Positions 21,684-35,256 of a stretch of 64,000 bases of DNA are shown piece after piece. The notes under the pieces are model-generated. The model was given only the letters and a program-made list of their open reading frames with translations. It had not been told where the DNA came from and did no database searches. The first letter of the stretch is position 1; every line of letters begins with the position of its first letter. The stretch is from Anaeramoeba flamelloides. Its lineage: Eukaryota; Metamonada; Anaeramoebidae. The position numbers and the translations under genes were made by a program. The stretch is from NCBI GenBank assembly GCA_027625915.1, contig JANTQA010000023.1:13516001-13580000 (forward strand), given 5' to 3'.

Positions 21684-24600
21684 CGATTATTTAATTGTTG
21701 GCTTTCTTGAAACAAGGATCTAAATAATGATTAGTAAGAAACAAAAAATGAATTGTTTTTCGGACTATTTTTAAGAAATTGAAAATTAGTCATGAATTTT
21801 GAAATAGTTTACGTGTTGGGTGGTTGTACACATTTACTTTATCAAAGAAATTGTATAAACCCAATGTTAAAAAGTACACTCGTGCTTTGTAAATATCAAT
21901 AGTATTGAAACAAATACACGAAATGATAATAGTCCCATTAACAAGATTTTTTATTGTTAGTATTCTGAAAATTGTTGTTTAATTGCTTTTATTTACAATT
22001 AAATTCTTTTTTTTTGAACCAATTTTTTTATGAACCCAGTAATAAACCTACCCAATGTTCACTAAAGTGAGGTTTCTATAGAATATTTGCATAATTGAAT
22101 GAAAACCATAAGTAGCTCTACTTTTCTTTGAAAAACAATAAAGTTTGATAGAGCTTTTACTCGGGTTTAGTAAATGATAATTATTTATTCTTTGTTTTTT
22201 GATTGATTGAAGAATACTTTGAACAGGGGTAATTAATTAATCATCATTCTCATAAGTGGATAGTTATAATTCTAAATGTTTGATACATTAAAAAAAAAAA
22301 AAAATTTATTCAGCAATTACACAACAATTTTCCTAATATTCACAATTAAAAAACATTTAATATACTATTTATATGTTAGATATTTTTTTCACAACTATAA
22401 TACAAATTAACAAGGAAGTTTCTTTTTTCAAGAATGATTTGCAAATTAAATGATGAAAGAAACCAATAATAAACAATATATAAATATGATATTGGTTTCA
22501 AAAGTTTTACTTTTTAAAAAAGAAATTTAGAAAATAAATGATTAAATTGGAAAATTTGTTTTCAAAAAGGGAGTTAAATGTTTTACAAGAAATAATACAA
22601 ATAAAAAAAACTCTTAAATTCTTAAATTTAAAAAAAAAATTTAATAGAACCATGAAAATTAGATATTCCAACTTAAATTTCAAAATGTCTTTAATTATTT
22701 AATTTTTTTTATTCAAAGATATCTTATTAGTCATTCATATTTATTACAAGTGAAGTTATTTAAAAGTTAAAAATTAAACAATATAATTTTTTTTTTTTTT
22801 TTTTCGAAACAGATTTTTTCATTCTAATGTGTAAAAAAAATCTTGATAATTCTGTTTTTTTTTTTACTAATAAGTTGTAAAAGAATCATATTTAGGTAAT
22901 TTTTAATTTTAAAACTTTAATTCATTGTTTCACAAATGAAAAAAAAAAAAAAATGTAATTCTCGTTTTTAAAACATCACAAAAACTACATCAATCTCAGA
23001 AAAACTTTTTTTTACAAGATATTTTGTAAAAGTTATCAAATTATAGGGATTTATTTTTTTTCAAATTGGAAAATTTTCAAAATTGATCAAATTAGATTTT
23101 TTCAAATTTTTGAAGAGTTTCTAGATTAGCCTTCATTTTTATGAAAGTTTTATCTGAGTTTGTAATTACTGTAAATGCTGAAATAAGATAGCGTATTTGG
23201 TAATTGGTATTATTTTATTACTTAAAACTTAGAAAAGCCAAAAATGTTACAATCATCACTACTAAATATTTTTTAAATTGTATTCAATGCCCAATTTTAA
23301 GGACTAGGTTAATTGGAATTTTTCCTGTAAGAAAAGTTACAAATATTCATTACCTCATTTAATTATTTTTTTTAATAACTTTAGTCAAAATATCCTAACA
23401 TACTATCCAAAAAAACAAAATTATACTCTAACCTAACATATATTGACCTCTATGAAAGATGGTTTTAAAAAATTCAAAAAGAATAGAATTTCATACAACA
23501 CAAGTGTAAATAGGGAAAGTTGTAAAAATAGATTTTTTTACAATTATCGAGATAAATAAATAATTCCATACATTTATACAAATTTTATTAATGGTAAACT
23601 AAAATATCAGTTTTGATTTTTTAGCTCAAAGGGCGTTTCGATATAAAATCCTTGATGAATATCAATACGTTTGTTAGAAAAAAGATTTTTTCTGAAAATT
23701 TAACGATTGATATTTACTAAACGATTTTATTGATTGAAATTATTATTAGTCTATTAAGATAATCGGATGTTATATTTACTATAAGTGAAATTATGATAAA
23801 GAAATGGAACTATTTGATTTTTTCAATAATTGTAAAAATTAAGTTTTTTATAACAATCTTATTTATTCTAGTGAATTGAAACTTTTAAAAAACAATTGGG
23901 TATTTGATCAATTACAAGAATTAATAATTTTATCCCTATTGTTTTCCAAAAATTCAATGTTGTTTTTTTTTTTTTTTTTTAGTCCTGGTAATTTTTACCT
24001 TTTCAGCATAAAAACAACAAATTGCCCACATAAATCAAAGTAAAAGAATCAAATTTTGTAACATATTAGTCAGTAATTTTACCACCATTCCCTCAAAAAT
24101 AATATGTATACTTTGGTTTCTGTATCTTTTCTCCAAGAATTCTGAATTTCTCAATATTATTTCTTTGTGATAACTTCCTTTTATAATTCAAAATAAAAAG
24201 AAATTAAATAATTTTAATTTTAAAAATTATCAGAATAAGTGAATAAATAAAATGATCCAGTTCTAATAACTTATTTTCAATTTGTGATTGGATACAAATC
24301 TTATATTTAAAAGACTTTGATTAGGGTTTAATAATAATTACTCTTTTTAAAAATTGCAAAAAATCTTTAAGGGGTTAGTTTTTATTATTTTTTTTGACAG
24401 AATTCTACATAAGGATTCATTATCAAGAAAGAAGTTTAATATTGAAAATAAAATATTTTTTTTCAAATCTTTGTAATTGGCAAAAAAATTTCTCAATCTC
24501 TATTAAATTTAGGTAAAAAATATTTAATAGAGATTAGCTCATTAAGAAAAAAACAAAATAAAAACAACAACAAATCAATCTTTTAGAAAATTATGATTTT

Positions 24601-25919
24601 TTATTACAATTTTTAAACAAAAATTTAGAAATTAGGGTTATTAGAGAAAATTAATTTCCTCCCTTCAAAATAAATAAAATAAAAAAATTAAACTTTTAAG
24701 AATGGTAAATCAAACTATCATTGAAAATGTGTTACCCAGTAGCTGAATATTTTTTTTAAGTTTATGTATATATATATAATGTTTATTGACCAACGCAGAT
24801 AAAATAATTATCTCTATAAGTGTTTTTAGAGTAAATTTATACCTTTTCAATAATAAACGAATAAAAAAAGAATAAAAACTGATTAATTTTAACTTTTCTT
24901 GTTCACCACTTTTAAAAATCAACACGAACTTTAAATCAGAAACTATCGTAATTTCTTGTTTTGGGATCAATTTTTAAATCAATTGACAAAAAAATTCACT
25001 TAATAGGTTATTTTTGGTTATATTTTTTAAAATTCTCTTTTTTTCTCAAAATTTATTGATATCCTTCAATTTTATTGAAAGAAAAAACTATTAATTCCAA
25101 GAAATAAAATTTTCAGTTGTTATTATTTTTTATCTTTAGGTTTATTTAAAAGATATAAATCTTGCTTTCATTTATTATATTTGTCAATATAATTGATTTA
25201 TGATCCAAACAAATTCTGAATATGTATACTACAAATAGTTTCCTATGATTTTGGTTAATATTTTAAGGATTTTTTATCAGAAGATTAAAATATTTATTAT
25301 TTTTTCGTAAATACCAAAGATATGCATTTTATTTTATAATATTTATTTTTGGATCTAAAAGGTGACTTGCCCAGCACTTAAAAATACATCAACGAAGAAA
25401 TTTATTGAATCTTTTGTTTTTTTTTGAAAATATCTAATTATAAAACAATGTACTAGTGAATCAGTAATATTGTATAATTTATCCATAAACCAAGACAACT
25501 CCTCAATTACGACTTTTGATGCTAGTAGGGTTTTTATAAAAGGAAAAAAAGAAAATACACAAAATAATCCTTTATTATGTTGTGTGTTTCAAAGATCATT
25601 TTCACCTGAAACAAAATAAAAGGATTGTATTTGGAATATACGAAGAATTAATTTAGAACTTCCACCCTTAAAAGTAAAAAAAAGTTTTGAAAAGAAATTT
25701 CAAAAGAAACACTCAAAAGTTAAAAATTCTCATTTTGAGTTATGGTAATACCATTCTGAAAAAATCATCATTCTTCTGAAAATTCTGTAAAAATTATCCA
25801 ATTCATTTTTTTTTTTTTTTATTTGGATTTGAGATTAAAATTGATCTATTAAACACACTCTCTCTTTTCTATTTTAGAACGAAACAAAAACACCTTCGAA
25901 AAATTAAAGTTACTCTAAA
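21684..25919. other. Intergenic, 4.2 kb between divergent genes
   Basis: This separates the starts of the CNOT10-like gene (-) and the oxysterol-binding-related gene (+), so promoters for both should lie here, but no motif could be assigned. One family B element is present (24371-24541). The rest is A/T-rich sequence without recognisable exons. Confidence 0.55.
24371..24541 (-). mobile_element. piggyBac-like MITE family B, copy 2
   Basis: This 171-base element is flanked by TTAA on both sides (24367-24370 and 24542-24545) and is the reverse complement of the element at 2123-2289. Both ends and the interior align, including a TTGCCAATTAC-type block and the TAATGAATCCTTAT stretch. Two independent insertions at TTAA support piggyBac-type mobility. 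Confidence 0.75.
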
Positions 25920-28900
25920 ATGAGTAGTGTTTATTTTCGCAAACGAAACAATAAGACAACAAGAAAGCTCAACAATAAAAAAATCAAAAAGCTCAAAAAG
26001 AAACAAGCAAAAAATGAAAAGAAAAAAAAAAAAGGACTCAAAAATAACAACAGTTGCACAATTATAACAACAACAACAACTTCAAGGGAAAACTTGAGAA
26101 TAAAAATATCATCACTTTCAACAGAATCTGATCAAGAGAGCAACATTGATGAAACACAAGGCTTGTTATACAATCGATTTCCTTATTTACGAAAAGACAA
26201 GGACTTTAAGTACTTGAGGAAATTCCTCCAAGAAAGGATCTACAAATCAGGTGGTGTCCAGATGCTTAATTCCGAAGAAGCCAAAAAACAACGTGTTTTT
26301 TGTTGGGAATTAGTAAAGTCAATTGGAAAAGAAATTTTGGATGGGAAAGAATTAACAAGAATTTCATGTAATTTTTTTTTTTATATCAATTTTATTTAGC
26401 AACTCTTTGACTCATTTTTGTTTGCAAGTTGTTTTAATTTTAATTTTAATTTTTTTGATCGCAAAAGCTATGTCTTCTTAACTTAAACTAAAAAAGAAAA
26501 AAGAAAAAAGAAAAAATGAAAAAGATCAAATGTTTGGAGTTTGAAAAAAAGTATTAAAAAATATTCAATAATTTAGTTCTTTCTAATTTTGTTGACTGTC
26601 TTTAGAACAATTTTGGAAAACTTTTTGGTCACACACTTTTTTTTTATAAATTTTCACTCTTTTACCGCAAAACTATTTTTTATTAATTTTTTTGATCAAA
26701 ATAATTTCTCCAAATAATAAACTTTTCAATACTGATAAATTGCAATTTATGTTTGGAAATTTTTCCTTGTTTTTCCATTTTTGAAATTATTCTTATCAAG
26801 CTTTGAATAAAGCATTTTATGAAGTCAAGTGTTAAGAAACCTGTAAAATCAAATGCTCTTCAAAATTTTCTTTGTCCTGTACTGTTTGATAAGAAACAGT
26901 TCAAAGATTTATCAAAATGGATATTGAACTAAAAATTTTTTGTAATTTATTTGGATTTATCAGTATTCTTCATCAAAACCAAAATAAGGTGACATAAAAA
27001 CAGTTTTTGTCTTTGAATAATTTATCGTGACTAGCTAAATTGCAATGAATTAACACTTTTTTTAGCTTTTTTTACTGAATCTTTTCTGATCCCCTATTCC
27101 TTTATTATCGTTAAATAGAAAATAAATTAGACAAAAATTTCGTTTAAATTTCAAAAAAATTAAAATAGTTAGATCTTCTCTTCAGAAGAATAACTCTTAA
27201 TTTTCTCAATTTGTGGTTGATTTTTGTACTTTTTTATAAAAACAAAAATTCTTTTTATACAGTCGTTTTAAACATTGAAGTCACTTTATTAAAATAGAAA
27301 ACTTTCAAAAAGTTTGAATTTTATAAAAGTTTATGAAAAAGATCGAGCATTTGAAAATAGAAAACTTGATAAAATTTTTAAAAAAGTTTTTGCATTTTTA
27401 AAACAGCTGTCTACAATTCCAAAGAATTATATTTGGAAAATGAAATAAAAAATATTAAAATGTTTTCATTCATCAAATGTATTTCCTTTTTATTTTAATT
27501 ATAGATAACAAAAAAAGAAAAATATCTCAAAAAACTTATTTTTTGTTACTAATTAAACGAAAAAAAAATTCAAAACCAATCTATTGTAAACTCGAATTAG
27601 TTTCAATGAAAATAATAAGAAGGGACACATGGGTGAGTAATTGTAAAATTTGAATTATAATGTGTATTTTTGAGATAAACTATATTTCAAAAATTGTGAC
27701 TCACCCAAAATAATAAATTCAAGAAAAAAAAAAAAAATTCTTTTGTATTCAATAGCACCTAATAATCAAATCTTATTAATACTTTTCTTTTTGAATAAAC
27801 ATAAAAAAAAACCTGATATTTCAAAAAATTAAAAAAAATAAAACCCAAAAACCTAAAAAAAAAGCCTGTCACAATTTTTGAAAGGAGCATTACGGAAATT
27901 TTATTACTGAACTTTCACTGAAAAAAAAAGTTTAACAACAAGATTTTTTATGAATAATTAAAATTCATTTTAAAAGACATTACATAGCCTCGATTTTCTG
28001 AATGTTTATTTGTATTTTCAAACACTTTTTTTTTTCAACCTGATCTTAAGCAAAAAGAATGAAGAAAAAGAAAAAGAAAAAGAAAAAGAAAAAAGAAATA
28101 CAAAATAAAATTTGTAAAAGCTAAACAAAAAATTTGGAAATTAGAAAAAGCAAAACTAAAATTTGCAAAATTAAAATAAATGATTCTGATCCAAAAATTT
28201 GAAAAATTTTTTTGAGAAGAATACTGGAATACACCCTCAAAACAACTTCTTATAAGATTATAAACTGAGTCAACATTTTTCAAAAAAAGTTTTGTTATTT
28301 AAAAAATTGTGACAAAAATTTTTTTTAAAAGTATCTATAAAACAGATAAAAAAATTCAAACAGAACTATTTTTAGCTCTATTTAAAAAAAAAAATAACTC
28401 ACACTTGCTTAAAATTGCTTTATAATCTGAAATTGAATAAAGCCATTTTCAAAAAGTGAAAACTAATTGTTTGGATAAATCGTTATCTGAAAATTGTTAT
28501 GGATAGATTTCTAAACTTTTATTAGATGATATTTATAATGTTTCCTTTTCAATTATTGAAAATATCAACAACAGCTCAAACTCATTTTGAAAAAAAAAAA
28601 AAAAAAAATTAAATATCAATAAATTACCTAAATATCATACAAAATACCCTAAAATTTCTTGTTTCAAATTGAATTAAACCCTAACATATTTTTTTGTTAT
28701 AAAAAAAAAATAAAATAAAATAAAATAAAATAGTACCTATTGGACTATTTGAACCACGTTCGTTTCTTGAAAGATTAGCAGATAGTTTCGCCTTTGCGCC
28801 CATATATTTAGAAAGGGCTTATGAATCAATTAACCCAACTGAAAGGTTTAAAAATGTAATTATTTTTGCTCTTTCGGGTCTTCACCTTTCACTTACTAAT

Positions 28901-31900
28901 TGTAAACCTTTTAATCCAGTTCTTGGTGAAACAGTAAGTATCTTTTTTTTTCTTTTTCTTTTTATTTATTTTGATATCTACAGTTATTTTGAAAAAAAAA
29001 ATTGAAAACAACAAGTTGGAAATACTGTTCAATACATTGTTCTGATTTCTACTTTTAAACTATTTTCGAACTACTTTTTAAACTTTTTTTTCTATTTAAT
29101 TTCACTTTTTTAAAATAACGAGATTCAAATATTTTATTTAACTTTTTAATACAAATATCAAATTATAAACCATATTCCATCTTGATAAAATTTAATTTCA
29201 CAAAAAAAAATAAACAAAAAAAAAGTATCAATGCTCTTTTTCTAATGGAACAAAAATATTTTGTGAACAAACTGCGCATCACCCACCTTCTTCAAATTTT
29301 GAATTAATTGGACCAAACGAAAAATATCATTTTTTTGGAAACGGAATTTGGTCTGCTTCTTTTCGTGGGAATAAAATTAATTGGTAAATATCCCTTCTTT
29401 TATTTTATTTTTTTTTATTTTTTACAGGACACAATTTAATATCCATTACTTAATTATTTTATTTAATGATACAAATACTTGATTTTGCATTTTACATGCT
29501 GGAAAAACTTCTGTCTTTTATATTTTTGATTATTAAGGGGTTTGTTTGAAACTAAAAAAAAATGAAATTTTCAAATTTTGAACACTTTTTTTCAACAAAA
29601 TATTTTCAAGAGAATCAAGTACATTTTTTATTTTGAAAATAATAAAGCTTTTTACAAGCTATTAATGCGAATAATTATTTTTTTTTAAAAACAAAAATTG
29701 AACTTTGTTTTTAAATTATTTCGAATCTATACTTGTTAAAGATTTTAACATGTTAATTCTTTACTTATTAGTTGATTAAAAATCTCAAAATTGAGTCTTA
29801 ATTTTTTTGGAAAGAGTAAACATTTTCCAATCATACTTATACTTACTAAAAACCAAATTATTCACAAAACACAATTTTTATTAATTACCTTTTTCAAAAA
29901 AATATACTTTTTTTACAAATCAGCAATTATTCATAAAAACTGGTTTTTTTGTCTAATGTATTAAAACAAGATTTATTTTTACGAAAAAATAAATTATTAA
30001 CAACAAAGGAACGTTTATTTTTTTATCAATTATTTAGTATGAAAACTAACTATCATATTTAAAGAATCATAATATTTTTTTAAAAGTTATTTTTTGTAAA
30101 ATTATGATATTGCATTAACATTAATTTTTAAAAAAATATTTTCGATCAAATTAATAATAAAATTGAAAAAAAGAAATGATGGGTAAAATTTTATTTTCAG
30201 TGATTAGAATAAGATGGGCTCCAAGTGCAGTAGATGTCTAAGTTGTCGAGAATTGGAATCTACTTGATTAAATTTGAATTAAAAAAAAACTAATGACACT
30301 TTTCTGAATATTTTATTTTTTTATATCGAAAATGCCCTAAAGTTTGAATTTTAGAAAAACACATGAACTCAACAGTACTTAACGAGTGTTAAAAAGCCCA
30401 AATAGAGTTTTCTAGAATTCAAATTTAATAAAATTTAAATTATAAAAAAAAATACATGGTTTTATATTTGCAATAACGCAAATATAAATTGTGAAATTTA
30501 TTTTTTTATTTTATTTTCAACTTGAATATTTCCTTTTAGAAAAAAAAATGCTAAGGCAACAATATTTTTTTTTATGAAAATTATAAAAACTAAAAGGAAC
30601 TCTTAAAGTTTTTTAAAGAACTCATAAAGTAGAAAAACATAATTTTAGACTTTTTTTGAATCTATCAAATATCCCCGAAAATCGAAAATATCCAAAAATT
30701 TTTTTAACCACTAAAAAACACTTTTTGAACAACTTCTAAGAAACACTATTGCCAATATATACATGTTTTAATGGTAAATTTGGAATTTTATTGCTGAACA
30801 TTTTTTTTTTTTTTTTGGATAATATGTCCTTAATAAAATTAAGCACTATTTTTTTCTGATTAATATTTTTCGAAATTAAGTTTATAACTTAATTCAATTA
30901 ACCACTGGGATAAATTTTTTTAGAATAAAAACACTCTCGACTTTTGAATATCAAAAATATTTTTTGAAATTACTGTGCACTTTTTTATTTTTTTTTGAAA
31001 AATTGGGGTTGAGAAAAGTTTGAAATCAAAGAATAAGTTCAAATATATTAAATTAGGTTATTTTTCCAGAAAGTTTATCTTTTGAGTTTAACTTTTTTTT
31101 AATTTTACTATTTAAAACTAAAAAAAAACATTTGAGGACCAAATTAGTCTCTTTTGTGAAAAGAAAATTCCCATAATTTAGAATTTGTTTTAGTAAATGA
31201 GTTAAAACAAGATAGTGTATCTAAAAATATACATAATTTCAAGTGTGAATTCAATCATTTTGGCAAAAAATGTTTATAAGAAAAAGTAAAATGGAAACTT
31301 TATTTATTTTAATTTTTTCATTTAGTTTTTTTAATTGTAAACTATTTTTCAAACAAAAGGGCACACCTCTCAAATCGTCAATACCATCGAATTTGATGTT
31401 TAATAAGATAATTACTTATTGGTGATTTTTCTTTTAATCATTCATTTTTTCATTTTTTGCTTTTTTTATTTTTGGATATTGAACAGTTGGAAAATGAAAA
31501 AGCAAGATAAGAAGAAACCAATTTGGAAATAATCTACCTGTGTATAAACGGAAACAGTTTATGTTTGATTTTGAATGAGCGAGAAATAGGAATTAAGAAA
31601 GACCATTATTGGATTGATGGATGGAACAAAGAAAAGAGAAATAAAGAAAAAACATTCCAACAAAATACCCGCTGAATTGGGGCTTTATCTTGAAAATGAG
31701 ACTTTAAAGTACAAAAGTTTGATGTGTAAAGAATTATCAATAAAATGTTGAGAACTTTTTCCCAATTCACCTTGTTCAAAGGTTTTTATTGGGTTTATTA
31801 TTTTTTTCATTACAATTTCCAAAACGGGATTTCTCATTTCAAATAAAAGGGCACACCAATTTTTAAAATATTGAATTTTAATTTTTATTGTTTTGTTTTA

Positions 31901-33704
31901 ATGAGTTGTAAAGAATCAGTTGAGTGTTTTTTTTTTTTATGTTTTAAAGCGTTTCTTAGATTTTAGAATGATACTACAATTAATTTGATTCACTTATGAA
32001 TAATTCTTGAAATTTTTTGTGCCCTTTTATTTGAAAAAGAGTTTATTAATGGAAAGTATTTGATCAGTTTTCCATTTTTAGTGTTTTTTGGGTCGTAGAG
32101 ACATATAACAATTCAAAAAAATTAAATTTTAGGGAATAGTATTCAACTCATTTAGTGTGAAAGGAATTGGTATCTTAGATGCCTGTAACATTCCTGATCA
32201 CAGCTAAATGTTAACTAACTAAACCAGAGAAAATATCTTTGTAAAGAAAATTTCTAATTGTGTATCATTGCCTATAATTATGAAAAGTAACTAACTTTTT
32301 TATATTGACTGTACTGTTTTATTCTTTTTTTAATTTTGTAATCTTAAATTCAGTCCAAAAATTCCAGAGTAATATCTAATCGTACACATACATACCCATA
32401 CCCTACTTAAGGTTATTCAAGCCAAACCTTCTTTAACTTTCCATGTCCGAAGAGAAATTGGTTAAATTTAACACACCTATACCAAATCCAACCAAACCCA
32501 AACATAAATCCATCATACGTATTTACTTACCCTAACAAGTACTAACATACTCAAATATACTCAAGAGTTATCAAAAAGTCTTCAGAGGTGTAAAAGTAGA
32601 AAATTCAAAAAAAAAATTTTTTGTATTCACAGGGTTTAGGGAAGAAAAGTCAAAAAAAATATATTTTGTCTTAAAGTAAAATTGTTATTTTACCGTTAAA
32701 CTGCGTATATTGATACTAGGGTTTCTTAGAAGTTGTTCAAAAAGTATTTTTTAGTGGGTAAAAAGTTTTTGGATATTTTCGATTTTGGGGTATTTTAGGG
32801 TCAATTTCAAACACCCAATTTTGCAATTTATTTTTTTTATCAATTTTACTTTATTATTAAATCCACCAAACAAATTTTCATTCAAATATAATATCAACTC
32901 TTCTTTTAAAACATCAAAATACACCGTTTATAAACAATTTCAAAAACAGAGCTTTAAAAAAGTTAATTTAAAAAATAATGACAAAAAAGTATGGATCTAA
33001 CTGTTTTTATACTTTGATTTAAAATTAATTTAGGATTTTTTTTTTTTTGCAAACCCAATTTTTTCCTTAAAGTGTCAATTAACTTTTTTAAATCATTTCT
33101 ATTCCTACACACATCACTATTATCTATATATATATATATATATATATATATTCTATTATCTTATAGTTCACAAGAAGGTAAATGTCAATTGAATTTCAAG
33201 GATGGAACGATTATTTCATGGAATAACCCATTAGTTCATATCTCTGGTGTACTCTGGGGAGATCGAGTAACAAATTTTACTGGTAAAATGCTTTTTGAAG
33301 ATCAAACAAACGGTTTAGAATCCCAAATTATTTTTGATCCCACATCTCTTGGATTTTTTAAATCTATTTTCTTTTCACAAAAAGCGTCAACACATACCAT
33401 TTCGGGTACAATATATAAATCTCCAGTGAAAAAAAAGAAAAATAAAAAAATATTCTCAAAAATGGAAGGAAGCTGGATCGAATCAATTTCCTTTGATGGC
33501 GAACCATATTGGGATATTGACGAAAATATTCCAGAAAGACCAATACCTGAAAAAAACCCTCTACCTTCTGATTCAACTTTCAGAAAGGATAGAAATGCGT
33601 TATTAGAGAATAATTTACAATCAGCTGGTGAAATGAAAATAATGATCGAAGAAAAACAAAGATATAATTCAAAATTAAGAGAAACCAGATCATTCAGAAA
33701 ATAA
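25920..33704 (+). CDS. Oxysterol-binding-protein-related (ORP/Osh-type) lipid transfer protein, four exons
   Basis: Exons are 25920-26367, 28734-28933, 29226-29383 and 33167-33704. All junctions are GT-AG, the frame is kept at each, and the total is 448 codons (447 residues). The first 75 residues are a basic Lys/Asn/Thr-rich leader. Exon 1 ends ELVKSIGKEILDGKELTRIS, which runs into exon 2 LPIGLFEPRSFLERL, the usual ORP lid region. Exon 2 ends KPFNPVLGET and exon 3 gives EQTAHHPPSSNFELI, the family signature EQxSHHPP with the paired histidines that bind phosphoinositide head groups. Exon 4 has GKCQLNFKDG and the C-terminal LPSDSTFRKDRNALLE with EEKQRYNSKLRE, all typical. There is no PH domain or FFAT motif, so it resembles short Osh4-like proteins (434 residues in yeast). 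It probably exchanges sterol and PI4P between membranes. Confidence 0.95.
26368..28733 (+). other. Intron 1 of the ORP gene, 2.4 kb
   Basis: The donor is GTAATT at 26368 and the acceptor AAAATAG at 28727-28733. It holds one copy of repeat family E (about 28010-28290) with an internal GAAAAA run. The rest is A/T-rich sequence with no recognisable exon. Confidence 0.85.
28010..28290 (-). repeat. Dispersed repeat family E, copy 1
   Basis: The reverse complement aligns with 34428-34640: GTATTCCAGTATTCTT, TTTTGGATCAGAATCATTTA and GCAAATTTTAGTTTTGCTTT against their counterparts there. The purine-rich GAAAAA stretch here corresponds to the long T run there. It has no coding capacity. Confidence 0.6.
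28934..29225 (+). other. Intron 2 of the ORP gene, 292 bases
   Basis: The donor is GTAAGT at 28934, the best consensus donor seen in the window, and the acceptor AAAAG at 29221-29225. Phase 0. No internal features. Confidence 0.88.
31840..32036. mobile_element. Short inverted-repeat element (CAAATAAAAGGGCACA ends)
   Basis: Left end CAAATAAAAGGGCACACC and right end TTTGTGCCCTTTTATTTG are 16-base inverted repeats enclosing about 197 bases. A single end of the same type, CAAACAAAAGGGCACACC, is at about 31352. It is a MITE-like non-coding element inside the ORP intron. Confidence 0.6.
33125..33151. repeat. TA dinucleotide microsatellite
   Basis: About 13 perfect TA units lie just upstream of the last ORP exon. 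Comparable tracts occur at 52555-52587 and 63198-63224. Confidence 0.9.
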
Positions 33705-34427
33705 TTCCTTAATTTTTATTTTTTATTTTTATTTTTCTATTTTCTATTTTCTATTTTCCATTTTCCATTTTCCTCTTGCCTTCGAACTCAAATCTATTAA
33801 ACTAAAATTATATTATTTGAAAACAAACAGTCTTTATTGTTTAAATTTTTGAAGTTCTAAGGGAAATTAATTGAAAAAATAATATTTATTTTTATTATTT
33901 TTATTTTTTTTTGATTTTTTTTGAGAGGAAATATTTTATTGACGATTTGGACAAATTCTAAATTTTTTTTTATTAATTATATTAAACATAATATCTCTTT
34001 TTTTAAGACATCAGTATTTTTTTTATGTTAACCGAAATAAATAAAAAAAATAAAAAATGAACAGTTAAATTGCTTTAATTTTAAGCCAAGTACCTATTAG
34101 AGAATAATGAGTAGATATTAAGATTTAAAAAAAAAACAATTCAAACATGAAAAAAGAAATTTGAAGGAAAATACAATATTGATATTCGTCAGAAAAAATG
34201 AATCATTAAATGTTAAAATAATTTTTTAATTAATATCCCAAAAAAACAAATTTAATTTTGGAAAAAAAATATTGTTAGTATTCGATTTAAAATCATTATA
34301 AAGTTTTTTGTTGAGTTGATAAGACTATTTTTGAATATATTTTTAAATAAAAAATAGAAATTATATTGTAAAATGAAATTTTTGATCTAAAAAAAGTATT
34401 GTTACATAAACTAGATTTCAAAAAAAA

Positions 34428-34575
34428 TGACTGGCTTTATAATTTTAATGGAAGTTTTTTGGAGGGTTTATTCCAGTATTCTTTACAAAAAAATCTTTTC
34501 AGATTTTTTGATCAGTATAATTTTTTCTAATTTTGTAAATTTTAGTTTTGCTTCTCCAAATTTTTGTTTTTCTCT

Positions 34576-34606
<31 letters not shown>

Positions 34607-34640
34607 CGCTTTCTTTTTTTTTTTTTTGATATTTTTATTT
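34428..34640 (+). repeat. Dispersed repeat family E, copy 2
   Basis: Opposite orientation to the copy at 28010-28290 and aligned to it over about 200 bases. It ends in a very long T run (34577-34605). A short open stretch across it is incidental. Confidence 0.6.
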
Positions 34641-34768
34641 ATAATCAAATTTTTGTGTTGTTTTTTATTCTTTTAAAAAAAAGATCATTTAAAAAAAAAA
34701 AAGATCTTCGAAAAGACAAATAATCAGTAAGAAAATTGAGAATATATAATTTCTTTCAAAATATCTTT

Positions 34769-35256
34769 TAAAAACTATTTCATAGTTCCCTGGTACAGTG
34801 TAATTGATAAATTAAATGTGTTTAAAGGGTTGGAAGGATATTAGAAAAAAAATATTTATTTAAAAAATTTCAAATTGAAATCATTTTTTCAAATTTTGTT
34901 TTTTTTTGATTTTGTTAATAATATCTAATTATTTTCCAAAAAGTTTTATTAACAAGATCGATAATCTCTTAGTAATAACCCGTTATTCTTAGGTTATTGG
35001 TAAAGCAAAAATGATGGTAGAGACATCATATACGATTTATCTAGAAATTTTATTGATCTTCAATATGTGATCAAAATGAACATTTTTTTTTTTTCTCAAT
35101 AGGGACCTAATAATTTGAGTTTTTCTATTTTTAAGAAAATATATTGATTTTTTGTTTTCTTTCCTATTGGGAATAACTTTTCTTTTATTTTTATTATTCT
35201 ACTTATTTCTTATTTATTCTTTCAAGATCCATTATAAAAAATAAATGATATTTGTT
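34769..35256 (-). mobile_element. Tc1/mariner-like MITE family D, copy 3
   Basis: This full-length but diverged copy starts with AAACTATTTCATAG, a decayed terminal repeat, then TGTGTTTAAAGGGTTGGAAG, matching the reverse complement of the right end of the 62.8-63.6 kb copy. Interior blocks such as CTCAATAGGGACCTAATAAT (there CTCAATAGGGCCCTAAGAAT) are conserved. No coding capacity. Confidence 0.65.

Larger units (their letters stand above)
29384..33166 (+). other. Intron 3 of the ORP gene, 3.8 kb
   Basis: The donor is GTAAATA at 29384 and the acceptor TTATAG at 33161-33166, preceded by a TA microsatellite at 33125-33151. Phase 2. It contains an inverted-repeat element (about 31840-32036) and otherwise featureless A/T-rich sequence. 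The family alignment is continuous across the junction, so no exon is missing inside. Confidence 0.85.

Noticed and set aside
24710-24970. Open frame of 86 codons on the minus strand
   Set aside because: A/T-run composition and no recognisable motif; lies in repeat-bearing intergenic DNA.
33072-33166. Extending the last ORP exon upstream to an in-frame ATG at 33072
   Set aside because: The added residues come from a TA microsatellite and T runs; the acceptor TTATAG at 33166 restores the family sequence across the junction.
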